Positions 42,819 to 57,163 of a DNA stretch of 64,000 nucleotides are shown here, in pieces. Below the pieces are notes generated by a model. The model made no database searches. It was not told the origin of the DNA and saw nothing but the letters and a program-made list of their open reading frames with translations. This DNA comes from Muricea muricata (taxonomy: Eukaryota > Cnidaria > Anthozoa > Malacalcyonacea > Plexauridae): assembly GCA_963855995.1 (NCBI GenBank), contig OY979717.1:38436680-38500679 (forward strand). The letters run 5' to 3'. Numbering within the stretch: position 1 is the stretch's first letter; the number at the start of each line of letters is the position of its first letter. A program made the translations under genes and the position numbers.

Positions 42819-43458
42819 ACCATTAAAGAGAACAGAGCCAAATTGAAGCAGAAACGAAAATTCGGAGTACATCATGTGCAAGTAAAACCGGGAAAACTAA
42901 ATGTAACTATTCCAGTACATAGATAACTGGAAATAATCCGTTTACAAAACATTACATGTTCGCCACAAACATATAATAAACCATGATTTCGCTCCTACCT
43001 TACAACTTTTTTCAACGATTTGTAATCAGCTCCCCTTGAATGTTCTCCCAAGTATTTTCACAATTACCTTAAACCAAAGCGTGTGTATTTCGTTTTCCCC
43101 AAGATAGTTCTCCAGTGATGTCTCTCTAGTGTTTCAAAATTGTATGATTTGAATATACAAAGTGTTACAAAGTATCTATTCTCTAGGCGGACCTGTGAGG
43201 TGAAACGGCAGGATCATAATGAACCAATCAAATTGCATATTTTTCTGTCCAATAATAAGGCTAGAATGGCTGGATTACTTCAGGATCGCAATCAACCAAT
43301 CAAAATGTATAAGTTTTTTTTGTCCAATAATAACGCTTATAATGTAACCAATCACATTGCTTATTATCAGTGCAAATTATGAGCAATGCTAACTTCTCTC
43401 AAACCAAACATCAAGCAAGCAAGTTAGCAAGGCAGAAAGAAAAAACTAAGAAATCAAA

Positions 43459-44228
43459 ATGAAGAAAGGTGCATTCAGCAACCCCGGCAAAGCCGGTTCC
43501 CCAGGAGGTGGTGTTGGATTTTTCCAGCAATTTACATGCCACTTCATCCAACCATATGATGAAGCAGAAGGAGCACCATCGCCAGAAACAGTCCTGAAAA
43601 GACTAGTCGTATTTGTGTGAGTGGCTGTTGCGACCGAAAGTGGCCCTGTCTGAGCTTTCAGACACAGTAATGAAGAACATGAAGATTATGACGAACAAGG
43701 ACCAGAAAGTTTTCATGCCAGAGACTGTTAAAAAGTTTGTCGGCAAAATGTCAGAATTAAATAAGCCGCTGAAGAAACTGCATAAAGATGCTGTAACTTC
43801 TGCCTGTGAAAACGCTGTAGTAAGCATGCTGAAGTTCTTGTTTCAAGGTCATGAAGACCTGGACATCATCGTGGATGAAATCTTTCATTATGACAGTGCA
43901 ATGTTTGCGACAGCAGTACAGCTTATTGTGGCGAGGACATTGGTGCAAGATCCCAAACAATCTGCAGAACTCGTTGAAAAATCGGATACCAGATGTGATG
44001 CAGTGTTGAAGAACGCAGACATCGAATCGATGCGTGATTTCATTGTCTCAAGTGTCCTTGGTAGAAAGGCACCAGAGAGGTAAACAACCGGCGCGTAAAG
44101 ATCTTCTCAAGCAGTTTGATTCTCTAACAAAAAGAGCAAATGTGAAAGCATCACGAACGCTGCCATCAGCGTTTTCGTCGCACACATCAGAATCTTCTTC
44201 AGATGACGAGGAAGAAATTCCCAAATGA
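43459..44228 (+). pseudogene. Companion gene copy 10
   Basis: K-type allele with DPKQS, shared with copy 9. The unit has the 8-T version of the T run. Confidence 0.7.
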
Positions 44229-44868
44229 ACCATTAAAGAGAACAGAGCCAAATTGAAGCAGAAACGAAAATTCGGAGTACATCATGTGCAAGTAAAACCG
44301 GGAAAACTAAATGTAACTATTCCAGTACATAGATAACTGGAAATAATCCGTTTACAAAACATTACATGTTCGCCACAAACATATAATAAACCATGATTTC
44401 GCTCCTACCTTACAACTTTTTTCAACGATTTGTAATCAGCTCCCCTTGAATGTTCTCCCAAGTATTTTCACAATTACCTTAAACCAAAGCGTGTGTATTT
44501 CGTTTTCCCCAAGATAGTTCTCCAGTGATGTCTCTCTAGTGTTTCAAAATTGTATGATTTGAATATACAAAGTGTTACAAAGTATCTATTCTCTAGGCGG
44601 ACCTGTGAGGTGAAACGGCAGGATCATAATGAACCAATCAAATTGCATATTTTTCTGTCCAATAATAAGGCTAGAATGGCTGGATTACTTCAGGATCGCA
44701 ATCAACCAATCAAAATGTATAAGTTTTTTTTGTCCAATAATAACGCTTATAATGTAACCAATCACATTGCTTATTATCAGTGCAAATTATGAGCAATGCT
44801 AACTTCTCTCAAACCAAACATCAAGCAAGCAAGTTAGCAAGGCAGAAAGAAAAAACTAAGAAATCAAA

Positions 44869-45776
44869 ATGAAGAAAGGTGCATTCAGCAACCCCGGCAA
44901 AGCCGGTTCCCCAGGAGGTGGTGTTGGATTTTTCCAGCAATTTACATGCCACTTCATCCAACCATATGATGAAGCAGAAGGAGCACCATCGCCAGAAACA
45001 GTCCTGAAAAGACTAGTCGTATTTGTGTGAGTGGCTGTTGCGACCGAAAGTGGCCCTGTCTGAGCTTTCAGACACAGTAATGAAGAACATGAAGATTATG
45101 ACGAACAAGGACCAGAAAGTTTTCATGCCAGAGACTGTTAAAAAGTTTGTCGGCAAAATGTCAGAATTAAATAAGCCGCTGAAGAAACTGCATAAAGATG
45201 CTGTAACTTCTGCCTGTGAAAACGCTGTAGTAAGCATGCTGAAGTTCTTGTTTCAAGGTCATGAAGACCTGGACATCATCGTGGATGAAATCTTTCATTA
45301 TGACAGTGCAATGTTCGCGACAGCAGTACAGCTTATCGTGGCGAGAACATTGGTGCAAGATCCCGAACAATCTGCAGAACTCGTTGAAGAATCGGATACC
45401 AGATGTGATGCAGTGTTGAAGAACGCAGACATCGAATCGATGCGTGATTTCATTGTCTCAAGTGTCCTTGGTAGAAAGGCACCAGAGAGGTAAACAACCG
45501 GCGCGTAAAGATCTTCTCAAGCAGTTTGATTCTCTAACAAAAAGAGCAAATGTGAAAGCATCACGAACGCTGCCATCAGCGTTTTCGTCGCACACATCAG
45601 AATCTTCTTCAGATGACGAGGAAGAAATTCCCAAATGAACCATTAAAGAGAACAGAGCCAAATTGAAGCAGAAACGAAAACGAAAGGGACTCGAGCTGCT
45701 TGTGGACGACAAAGAAGATGTGGCAACGACAAGTAAGAAGACACCGAAAAAGGGAAAAGACAAAAAGAATAAATAA
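44869..45776 (+). pseudogene. Companion gene copy 11, with complete 3' end
   Basis: Last unit of array 3, E-type allele, complete basic tail to TAA at 45774-45776. No obvious private change in the coding part. Confidence 0.7.
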
Positions 45777-46792
45777 GAACTGCTGCATGAAAAACTTGAA
45801 TATAAATAGTAAATATAAGATATAATATAGGCACAATAATTGTAATAAATGTTTTAATAAATATTTTTCTCACATGCAATCGCTGTCTTGTTCACTGAGT
45901 AACAATTGTTAACTGTGTTTTATAAAACCATAAAAATGTAGTTTATGTTTTCTTAGAACACAGTTCATCTTAGAAAATCTCGTTAAAAAAAATTTTAAAG
46001 TGTTGTTTCTAAATTTTACAAATGTTGCCTTTTTTTTATAAACTCTAATAAAATAACACTTGAAAAGTAAAGTGATAAAAAAATATTTGGTTAGTAAAAA
46101 AAATGTTAAGTGAAATTTCAAAATTTTAGGGCGATTCCTAATAAAATAGCACTTGAAACTCTGAGGTAATAACAAATGCAAGAAGCACTTGCAAACACTA
46201 AAAATTTCACGATGTCTCCATGATGACATTATGTTACTTTTAAACATGTCATTGTCATTTTGGCAAAACTGTATAGATGCTAGCATTTTGTATTCCATAT
46301 TATACAAGTTACTTCAAAAGAACATAGCATAATTGCATGAGAATTTGATGAAAACTGCAAATGCTGACATTGCAAAAATTAGATGCTCGTGTTTTTGTAC
46401 GAAAAAGCGTTGAAATATACTTTTTAAAAAAATAAAAATCACTAGAAAGAGTGCATTAAGTGAAATATGAAAAAAATGCATTATAAACGCGTTTTTCGCA
46501 AGGAAAAAAATATTCGACAGAGTAAAACATGGCCGATGGCAAGATGGGACCAATACCACTCACCCATATGCGCTTCTACATTAACTTTAGAGAAATTTAT
46601 GAACGTTTGTTATTGTTATTATATTGTGCAACGAGTATCCGCCAACACTTTAGCATCATTACGCTTTAAAAAAGCGCAAGTACTATACGCTTGTGTGCAT
46701 ATGTACTTTGCAACTCGAAAGAAACGTAAAGGTTGTTTATTTATACATTCATTGAGAGACCATTGTAAAAACACTATATTCATCAAATAACA
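45777..46792. other. AT-rich tail, HOR 3
   Basis: Duplicate of the HOR 2 tail, sharing its TGACATTATG variant. Confidence 0.5.
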
Positions 46793-47305
46793 ATGGCATA
46801 TATGTGGTCGGCTGAGGATTCGAAGAAATTTTGGCAAAATCGAAAAACGTATTTGGTTTTTCATGACCCACATCTACCAGAGAAAGTTGTCAGTCATCAG
46901 GAGTTGGATAGCCGGATTGAAAAGGAGAAGAACAACAAAGATTTGTATATTTCTGAGAGGACATTTTTCCCCACTCCACAACTGGCTGTTGGTTTTAACC
47001 AAATAAAAATTTCGAGTGACCTAGACTTTTGGGCAATGTACAACTCATGAACCTACTGCTCAAAATGCAATTCTCTAACTACAAAAATTATGCCTTACAA
47101 TTTTGCAAAACGCCCTAAGAATAAGGATATTAAAAATTGCGTGTGTTCCTAGTCGCGCTATGTTGTTCCCCGCCATAAGGACATACGATCCTGTCTTCTA
47201 TCACTCACCCTAGAAGATATTAATATTCTTAGACCATTTTATGTATATTTTGAGGAGCACAAACGAAAAAGTCATGGTTATCAGGTAAAATGTTGTCCAA
47301 TTAAG
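46793..47305 (+). pseudogene. Zinc-ribbon gene, HOR 3
   Basis: Same layout, with TGA at 47048-47050 and TAG near 47151. Truncated at the HOR 4 junction. Confidence 0.55.
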
Positions 47306-48431
47306 GAAATTAACATGGAGACTAGTGAACGAGGTACTTAATAAACGAAAGACTAAGCAATCTTTGCCCTCAGCATTTATGTCTGAAGGCAAAATGATTA
47401 CGGACCATTTTGAAATTGCTAACAGATTCTGTAAATACTTTACTGACATTGGCCCCTCATTAGCAAGTAGAATACCTAGCACAAATTTCTCTTTTTGCTC
47501 CTTTTTAACAGATAATGAAAATTGCCCTAATAATAAAAATAATAAAAATAATGAAAATTATCCTAAATGAGACTAATGCCCATGAACTTGAGGAATATGT
47601 CATGATTTTCAAGCTGGTAAAGCTCCTGGGTATGATAATATCCCAATGTATCTAGTAAAGAACTCTTTCGATCTCATTTCTGAGCCCCTTGCGCAATTGA
47701 TTAATCTTTCCCTCACAACTGGGGTCTTTCCAGATAAATTGAAGGTTGCTAAAGTTATTCCTATTTATAAAGCAGAAAATCCTGAAAATTTTTCAAATAA
47801 CAGGCCTATTTCTCTGTTAACCAACTTCTCCAAAATTTTTGAAAGAGTTATGTATAAACGCCTAATTACTTTTGTTGAACAATATGAAATTCTATATTGT
47901 TACCAATTTGGATTTTGGAAAAACCATTCGACTTCAATGGCTTTAATTCATTTAGTCAACAAAATAACTTCTTTGTTATAAAAACTTAATGTTACCGCCA
48001 ATTCTTCTGAACTTATTTATTACTAACAATGAGGTCCACAACTACAATACAAGAACTGCTGAGAATTATCGTCGTCACGCTTGTCGAACCAATTTAAAAC
48101 AATTTACTATACTTTTTCAAGGTCCTAAAATTTGGAATGCTTTGCCATTACATATAAAGGATTTGTCTAGTCTTTCCTCCTTTAAAAAACATATGATAGA
48201 ATTACTGTTAAGATAATCTTTATACGTCGTGCACATATGCTAGCTTTTGAGTGAAATATTGCATTTAGACTAATTGACTAATGCATATACATATATTGTT
48301 CGTTTCTTGAGGTGACCTCACTAGATAAGCCCGGTGGTTTCTTGAGGTCTCCTTGCCATCTATTATTTTGTTTGTGTTTTATTTGAATTGTATTTTTGTA
48401 TGGCGAATTTAATAAAGTTTCAAGTTTACTA
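47306..48431 (+). mobile_element. LINE 3' fragment, HOR 4
   Basis: Copy of 20277-21410. Shares GAGGTACTTAATAAACG and TCAAATAACAGG with HOR 3, so HOR 3 and 4 are sister copies at this end. Confidence 0.9.
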
Positions 48432-48460
48432 CAAATTATACTTGACATTTAGGATTTTTT

Positions 48461-48894
48461 TAGGGTAGCAATCCGCGTTGCGGTGCGTTCGAAGTGCCAG
48501 CAGCAGCCAATTGAAACCTTTGACAGGCAAATAACTCAAGTTCTATTCATTCTTCATGATAAAAATTTCTGCTCGATCGTCCATCACATACATTTAACGT
48601 AGCAACATAGGTGTGAAGACGAAGAAAATGCAAATTCTGAACCACTTAAGGCACTACCGGCCATTGGACGATCTACTCGAAACCATACACGGTGGTAGAG
48701 TTCTCTGTTCCAGCCCCATGCCATGTGCAAGAGAAATCAAAAGGGTCCTGAAAGAGAGGCCGACTGCCACCTTTGCAACCGTCAGTCATAGAGCAATTAA
48801 CTTCGTCAACGAGGTGGCGATCAATTTCCTCTCTCGAGATGTAGCACCGCTCGCACACCCACAGTTTGATTGTGATTTGCGGGAAAATTTGTAA
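48461..48894 (+). pseudogene. PIF1-like helicase fragment, HOR 4
   Basis: Duplicate of the HOR 1 fragment; TTAACGTAGCAAC at 48594-48606 replaces TTAACCGAGCAAC and creates an extra TAG in the conserved LTEQHR segment. Confidence 0.75.
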
Positions 48895-49519
48895 GCAAAA
48901 ATTTGCTTGGAAAATCTTTACTTTTTAACGGCTACCCAGAAAAACCAGTACCGACCAGTGACGTCTGATCTTACAGTCGGATGTTAATAAGTGTAAACGA
49001 CCGGGGTGGTGCGAGGAGGATTTGAGCTCCTCTCGCATCCAAGAAATGCCTCATGTGATCGAGTAGATGCAAACAAGGCAGGTATCTGGCACCTAAAAAA
49101 CCAGACTGCTCAAGGTGGTCTCCAAAGAGGTTGTCTATGCCACTGATCGCCATATCCGCATGAAAACACCAAGCTATATTCGAGCTGAGTAGTGAATGTG
49201 CGTGCACGAACGGTATCACAGGCCTACTGACGAGCTCTGGCATTGGGCGAAAAGACCTCTTTCAAATAGGTCCTTCCCCTTATGGTTGGGTCTTTGTTCT
49301 GACATCGTGTTTGGGTGGGTTGGGTGGGGGAAGCAAACGTGAAGTACGGCAAAAAAACCTCGTGTTATTCAACTTCACAGGTCTATTATGAATTTTACTT
49401 AGTTGAACAATCCCATAAAATAAGACATATATCGAAGGTTAACCCGATATATGAGACATTGCACAATATGACATATATACGTATATATATAGTGTTAAAA
49501 CATTTTATGGTAAACAAAA
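48895..49519. other. Spacer, HOR 4
   Basis: Duplicate of 28531-29155; nothing further recognised. Confidence 0.5.
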
Positions 49520-50116
49520 TTCGGAGTACATCATGTGCAAGTAAAACCGGGAAAACTAAATGTAACTATTCCAGTACATAGATAACTGGAAATAATCCAT
49601 TTACAAAACATTACATGTTTGCCACAAACATATAATAAACCATGATTTTGCTCCTACCTTACAACTTTTTTCAACGATTTGTAATCAGCTCCCCTTGAAT
49701 GTTCTCCCAAGTATTTTCACAATTACCTTAAACCAAAGCGTGTGTATTTCGTTTTCCCCATGATAGTTCTCCAGTGATGTCTCTCTAGTGTTTCAAAATT
49801 GTATGATTTGAATATACAAAGTGTTACAAAGTATCTATTCTCTAGGCGGACCTGTGAGGTGAAACGGCAGGATCATAATGAACCAATCAAATTGCATATT
49901 TTTCTGTCCAATAATAAGGCTAGAATGGCTGGATTACTTCAGGATCGCAATCAACCAATCAAAATGTATAAGTTTTTTTGTCCAATAATAACGCTTATAA
50001 TGTAACCAATCACATTGCTTATTATCAGTGCAAATTAAGAGCAATGCTAACTTCTCTCAAACCAAACATCAAGCGAGCAAGTTAGCAAGGCAGAAAGAAA
50101 AAACTAAGAAATCAAA

Positions 50117-50886
50117 ATGAAGAAAGGTGCATTCAGCAACCCCGGCAAAGCCGGTTCCCCAGGAGGTGGTGTTGGATTTTTCCAGCAATTTACATGCCAC
50201 TTCATCCAACCATATGATGAAGCAGAAGGAGCACCATCGCCAGAAACAGTCCTGAAAAGACTAGTCGTATTTGTGTGAGTGGCTGTTGCGACCGAAAGTG
50301 GCCCTGTCTGAGCTTTCAGACACAGTAATGAAGAACATGAAGATTATGACGAACAAGGACCAGAAAGTTTTCATGCCAGAGACTGTTAAAAAGTTTGTCG
50401 GCAAAATGTCAGAATTAAATAAGCCGCTGAAGAAACTGCATAAAGATGCTGTAACTTCTGCCTGTGAAAACGCTGTAGTAAGCATGCTGAAGTTCTTGTT
50501 TCAAGGTCATGAAGACCTGGACATCATCGTGGATGAAATCTTTCATTATGACAGTGCAATGTTCGCGACAGCAGTACAGCTTATCGTGGCGAGAACATTG
50601 GTGCAAGATCCCGAACAATCTGCAGAACTCGTTGAAGAATCGGATACCAGATGTGATGCAGTGTTGAAGAACGCAGACATCGAATCGATGCGTGATTTCA
50701 TTGTCTCAAGTGTCCTTGGTAGAAAGGCACCAGAGAGGTAAACAACCGGCGCGTAAAGATCTTCTCAAGCAGTTTGATTCTCTAACAAAAAGAGCAAATG
50801 TGAAAGCATCACGAACGCTGCCATCAGCGTTTTCGTCGCACACATCAGAATCTTCTTCAGATGACGAGGAAGAAATTCCCAAATGA
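50117..50886 (+). pseudogene. Companion gene copy 12
   Basis: First unit of array 4. Unlike the first units of arrays 1-3 it has an E-type allele. Upstream variant CAAGCGAGCAAG (about 50070) shared with copies 13 and 14. Confidence 0.7.
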
Positions 50887-51525
50887 ACCATTAAAGAGAA
50901 CAGAGCCAAATTGAAGCAGAAACGAAAATTCGGAGTACATCATGTGCAAGTAAAACCGGGAAAACTAAATGTAACTATTCCAGTACATAGATAACTGGAA
51001 ATAATCCGTTTACAAAACATTACATGTTCGCCACAAACATATAATAAACCATGATTTCGCTCCTACCTTACAACTTTTTTCAACGATTTGTAATCAGCTC
51101 CCCTTGAATGTTCTCCCAAGTATTTTCACAATTACCTTAAACCAAAGCGTGTGTATTTCGTTTTCCCCATGATAGTTCTCCAGTGATGTCTCTCTAGTGT
51201 TTCAAAATTGTATGATTTGAATATACAAAGTGTTACAAAGTATCTATTCTCTAGGCGGACCTGTGAGGTGAAACGGCAGGATCATAATGAACCAATCAAA
51301 TTGCATATTTTTCTGTCCAATAATAAGGCTAGAATGGCTGGATTACTTCAGGATCGCAATCAACCAATCAAAATGTATAAGTTTTTTTGTCCAATAATAA
51401 CGCTTATAATGTAACCAATCACATTGCTTATTATCAGTGCAAATTAAGAGCAATGCTAACTTCTCTCAAACCAAACATCAAGCGAGCAAGTTAGCAAGGC
51501 AGAAAGAAAAAACTAAGAAATCAAA

Positions 51526-52295
51526 ATGAAGAAAGGTGCATTCAGCAACCCCGGCAAAGCCGGTTCCCCAGGAGGTGGTGTTGGATTTTTCCAGCAATTT
51601 ACATGCCACTTCATCCAACCATATGATGAAGCAGAAGGAGCACCATCGCCAGAAACAGTCCTGAAAAGACTAGTCGTATTTGTGTGAGTGGCTGTTGCGA
51701 CCGAAAGTGGCCCTGTCTGAGCTTTCAGACACAGTAATGAAGAACATGAAGATTATGACGAACAAGGACCAGAAAGTTTTCATGCCAGAGACTGTTAAAA
51801 AGTTTGTCGGCAAAATGTCAGAATTAAATAAGCCGCTGAAGAAACTGCATAAAGATGCTGTAACTTCTGCCTGTGAAAACGCTGTAGTAAGCATGCTGAA
51901 GTTCTTGTTTCAAGGTCATGAAGACCTGGACATCATCGTGGATGAAATCTTTCATTATGACAGTGCAATGTTCGCGACAGCAGTACAGCTTATCGTGGCG
52001 AGAACATTGGTGCAAGATCCCGAACAATCTGCAGAACTCGTTGAAGAATCGGATACCAGATGTGATGCAGTGTTGAAGAACGCAGACATCGAATCGATGC
52101 GTGATTTCATTGTCTCAAGTGTCCTTGGTAGAAAGGCACCAGAGAGGTAAACAACCGGCGCGTAAAGATCTTCTCAAGCAGTTTGATTCTCTAACAAAAA
52201 GAGCAAATGTGAAAGCATCACGAACGCTGCCATCAGCGTTTTCGTCGCACACATCAGAATCTTCTTCAGATGACGAGGAAGAAATTCCCAAATGA
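51526..52295 (+). pseudogene. Companion gene copy 13
   Basis: E-type allele, CAAGCGAGCAAG upstream variant as in copies 12 and 14. Confidence 0.7.
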
Positions 52296-52934
52296 ACCAT
52301 TAAAGAGAACAGAGCCAAATTGAAGCAGAAACGAAAATTCGGAGTACATCATGTGCAAGTAAAACCGGGAAAACTAAATGTAACTATTCCAGTACATAGA
52401 TAACTGGAAATAATCCGTTTACAAAACATTACATGTTCGCCACAAACATATAATAAACCATGATTTCGCTCCTACCTTACAACTTTTTTCAACGATTTGT
52501 AATCAGCTCCCCTTGAATGTTCTCCCAAGTATTTTCACAATTACCTTAAACCAAAGCGTGTGTATTTCGTTTTATCCAAGATAGTTCTCCAGTGATGTCT
52601 CTCTAGTGTTTCAAAATTGTATGATTTGAATATACAAAGTGTTACAAAGTATCTATTCTCTAGGCGGACCTGTGAGGTGAAACGGCAGGATCATAATGAA
52701 CCAATCAAATTGCATATTTTTCTGTCCAATAATAAGGCTAGAATGGCTGGATTACTTCAGGATTGCAATCAACCAATCAAAATGTATAAGTTTTTTTGTC
52801 CAATAATAACGCTTATAATGTAACCAATCACATTGCTTATTATCAGTGCAAATTAAGAGCAATGCTAACTTCTCTCAAACCAAACATCAAGCGAGCAAGT
52901 TAGCAAGGCAGAAAGAAAAAACTAAGAAATCAAA

Positions 52935-53704
52935 ATGAAGAAAGGTGCATTCAGCAACCCCGGCAAAGCCGGTTCCCCAGGAGGTGGTGTTGGATTTTTC
53001 CAGCAATTTACATGCCACTTCATCCAACCATATGATGAAGCAGAAGGAGCACCATCGCCAGAAACAGTCCTGAAAAGACTAGTCGTATTTGTGTGAGTGG
53101 CTGTTGCGACCGAAAGTGGCCCTGTCTGAGCTTTCAGACACAGTAATGAAGAACATGAAGATTATGACGAACAAGGACCAGAAAGTTTTCATGCCAGAGA
53201 CTGTTAAAAAGTTTGTCGGCAAAATGTCAGAATTAAATAAGCCGCTGAAGAAACTGCATAAAGATGCTGTAACTTCTGCCTGTGAAAACGCTGTAGTAAG
53301 CATGCTGAAGTTCTTGTTTCAAGGTCATGAAGACCTGGACATCATCGTGGATGAAATCTTTCATTATGACAGTGCAATGTTCGCGACAGCAGTACAGCTT
53401 ATCGTGGCGAGAACATTGGTGCAAGATCCCGAACAATCTGCAGAACTCGTTGAAGAATCGGATACCAGATGTGATGCAGTGTTGAAGAACGCAGACATCG
53501 AATCGATGCGTGATTTCATTGTCTCAAGTGTCCTTGGTAGAAAGGCACCAGAGAGGTAAACAACCGGCGCGTAAAGATCTTCTCAAGCAGTTTGATTCTC
53601 TAACAAAAAGAGCAAATGTGAAAGCATCACGAACGCTGCCATCAGCGTTTTCGTCGCACACATCAGAATCTTCTTCAGATGACGAGGAAGAAATTCCCAA
53701 ATGA
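52935..53704 (+). pseudogene. Companion gene copy 14
   Basis: E-type allele, CAAGCGAGCAAG upstream variant. Private promoter changes TTTTATCCAAG (about 52572) and GGATTGCAATC (about 52761). Confidence 0.7.
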
Positions 53705-54344
53705 ACCATTAAAGAGAACAGAGCCAAATTGAAGCAGAAACGAAAATTCGGAGTACATCATGTGCAAGTAAAACCGGGAAAACTAAATGTAACTATTCCA
53801 GTACATAGATAACTGGAAATAATCCGTTTACAAAACATTACATGTTCGCCACAAACATATAATAAACCATGATTTCGCTCCTACCTTACAACTTTTTTCA
53901 ACGATTTGTAATCAGCTCCCCTTGAATGTTCTCCCAAGTATTTTCACAATTACCTTAAACCAAAGCGTGTGTATTTCGTTTTCCCCAAGATAGTTCTCCA
54001 GTGATGTCTCTCTAGTGTTTCAAAATTGTATGATTTGAATATACAAAGTGTTACAAAGTATCTATTCTCTAAGCGGACCTGTGAGGTGAAACGGCAGGAT
54101 CATAATGAACCAATCAAATTGCATATTTTTCTGTCCAATAATAAGGCTAGAATGGCTGGATTACTTCAGGATCGCAATCAACCAATCAAAATGTATAAGT
54201 TTTTTTTGTCCAATAATAACGCTTATAATGTAACCAATCACATTGCTTATTATCAGTGCAAATTATGAGCAATGCTAACTTCTCTCAAACCAAACATCAA
54301 GCAAGCAAGTTAGCAAGGCAGAAAGAAAAAACTAAGAAATCAAA

Positions 54345-55114
54345 ATGAAGAAAGGTGCATTCAGCAACCCCGGCAAAGCCGGTTCCCCAGGAGGTGGTGT
54401 TGGATTTTTACAGCAATTTACATGCCACTTCATCCAACCATATGATGAAGCAGAAGGAGCACCATCGCCAGAAACAGTCCTGAAAAGACTAGTCGTATTT
54501 GTGTGAGTGGCTGTTGCGACCGAAAGTGGCCCTGTCTGAGCTTTCAGACACAGTAATGAAGAACATGAAGATTATGACGAACAAGGACCAGAAAGTTTTC
54601 ATGCCAGAGACTGTTAAAAAGTTTGTCGGCAAAATGTCAGAATTAAATAAGCCGCTGAAGAAACTGCATAAAGATGCTGTAACTTTTGCCTGTGAAAACG
54701 CTGTAGTAAGCATGCTGAAGTTCTTGTTTCAAGGTCATGAAGACCTGGACATCATCGTGGATGAAATCTTTCATTATGACAGTGCAATGTTCGCGACAGC
54801 AGTACAGCTTATCGTGGCGAGAACATTGGTGCAAGATCCCGAACAATCTGCAGAACTCGTTGAAGAATCGGATACCAGATGTGATGCAGTGTTGAAGAAC
54901 GCAGACATCGAATCGATGCGTGATTTCATTGTCTCAAGTGTCCTTGGTAGAAAGGCACCAGAGAGGTAAACAACCGGCGCGTAAAGATCTTCTCAAGCAG
55001 TTTGATTCTCTAACAAAAAGAGCAAATGTGAAAGCGTCAGGAATGCTGCCATCAGCGTTTTCGTCGCACACATCAGAATCTTCTTCAGATGACGAGGAAG
55101 AAATTCCCAAATGA
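54345..55114 (+). pseudogene. Companion gene copy 15
   Basis: E-type allele. Private GATTTTTACAGC (Gln region, about 54406), ACTTTTGCC (Ser to Phe) and KASGMLPS. TTAAATAGAACAG after the TGA is shared with copies 16 and 18. Confidence 0.7.
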
Positions 55115-55753
55115 ACCATTAAATAGAACAGAGCCAAATTGAAGCAGAAACGAAAATTCGGAGTACATCATGTGCAAGTAAAACCGGGAAAACTAAATGT
55201 AACTATTCCAGTACATAGATAACTGGAAATAATCCGTTTACAAAACATTACATGTTCGCCACAAACATATAATAAACCATGATTTCGCTCCTACCTTACA
55301 ACTTTTTTCAACGATTTGTAATCAGCTCCCCTTGAATGTTCTCCCAAGTATTTTCACAATTACCTTAAACCAAAGCGTGTGTATTTCGTTTTCCCCAAGA
55401 TAGTTCTCCAGTGATGTCTCTCTAGTGTTTCAAAATTGTATGATTTGAATATACAAAGTGTTACAAAGTATCTATTCTCTAGGCGGACCTGTGAGGTGAA
55501 ACGGCAGGATCATAATGAACCAATCAAATTGCATATTTTTCTGTCCAATAATAAGGCTAGAATGGCTGGATTACTTCAGGATCGCAATCAACCAATCAAA
55601 ATGTATAAGTTTTTTTGTCCAATAATAACGCTTATAATGTAACCAATCACATTGCTTATTATCAGTGCAAATTATGAGCAATGCTAACTTCTCTCAAACC
55701 AAACATCAAGCAAGCAAGTTAGCAAGGCAGAAAGAAAAAACTAAGAAATCAAA

Positions 55754-56523
55754 ATGAAGAAAGGTGCATTCAGCAACCCCGGCAAAGCCGGTTCCCCAGG
55801 AGGTGGTGTTGAATTTTTCCAGCAATTTACATGCCACTTCATCCAACCATATGATGAAGCAGAAGGAGCACCATCGCCAGAAACAGTCCTGAAAAGACTA
55901 GTCGTATTTGTGTGAGTGGCTGTTGCGACCGAAAGTGGCCCTGTCTGAGCTTTCAGACACAGTAATGAAGAACATGAAGATTATGACGAACAAGGACCAG
56001 AAAGTTTTCATGCCAGAGACTGTTAAAAAGTTTGTCGGCAAAATGTCAGAATTAAATAAGCCGCTGAAGAAACTGCAGAAAGATGCTGTAACTTCTGCCT
56101 GTGAAAACGCTGTAGTAAGCATGCTGAAGTTCTTGTTTCAAGGTCATGAAGACCTGGACATCATCGTGGATGAAATCTTTCATTATGACAGTGCAATGTT
56201 CGCGACAGCAGTACAGCTTATCGTGGCGAGAACATTGGTGCAAGATCCCGAACAATCTGCAGAACTCGTTGAAGAATCGGATACCAGATGTGATGCAGTG
56301 TTGAAGAACGCAGACATCGAATCGATGCGTGATTTCATTGTCTCAAGTGTCCTTGGTAGAAAGGCACCAGAGAGGTAAACAACCGGCGCGTAAAGATCTT
56401 CTCAAGCAGTTTGATTCTCTAACAAAAAGAGCAAATGTGAAAGCATCACGAATGCTGCCATCAGCGTTTTCGTCGCACACATCAGAATCTTCTTCAGATG
56501 ACGAGGAAGAAATTCCCAAATGA
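55754..56523 (+). pseudogene. Companion gene copy 16
   Basis: E-type allele. Private GTTGAATTTTTCC (Gly to Glu) in frame A and LQKDAV for LHKDAV; KASRMLPS and TTAAATAGAACAG relate it to copies 15 and 18. Confidence 0.7.
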
Positions 56524-57163
56524 ACCATTAAATAGAACAGAGCCAAATTGAAGCAGAAACGAAAATTCGGAGTACATCATGTGCAAGTAAAACCGGGAAA
56601 ACTAAATGTAACTATTCCAGTACATAGATAACTGGAAATAATCCGTTTACAAAACATTACATGTTCGCCACAAGCATATAATAAACCATGACTTCGCTCC
56701 TACCTTACAACTTTTTTCAACGATTTGTAATCAGCTCCCCTTGAATGTTCTCCCAAGTATTTTCACAATTACCTTAAACCAAAGCGTGTGTATTTCGTTT
56801 TCCCTAAGATAGTTCTCCAGTGATGTCTCTCTAGTGTTTCAAAATTGTATGATTTGAATATACAAAGTGTTACAAAGTATCTATTCTCTAGGCGGACCTG
56901 TGAGGTGAAATGGCAGGATCATAATGAACCAATCAAATTGCATATTTTTCTGTCCAATAATAAGGCTAGAATGGCTGGATTACTTCAGGATCGCAATCAA
57001 CCAATCAAAATGTATAAGTTTTTTTTGTCCAATAATAACGCTTATAATGTAACCAATCACATTGCTTATTATCAGTGCAAATTATGAGCAATGCTAACTT
57101 CTCTCAAACCAAACATCAAGCAAGCAAGTTAGCAAGGCAGAAAGAAAAAACTAAGAAATCAAA

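Larger units (their letters stand above)
35816..45680 (+). repeat. Inner array 3: seven 1.41-kb units
   Basis: Unit starts are 35816, 37225, 38634, 40043, 41452, 42861 and 44271; the array ends at 45680. Adjacent units 2-3 and 5-6 share private substitutions. Confidence 0.93.
33600..47305 (+). repeat. Higher-order repeat 3 (seven inner units)
   Basis: Length 13,706 bp, which equals the basic 6.66 kb plus five further 1409/1410-bp units. The flanking LINE, PIF1, spacer and tail parts remain single copy. Confidence 0.92.
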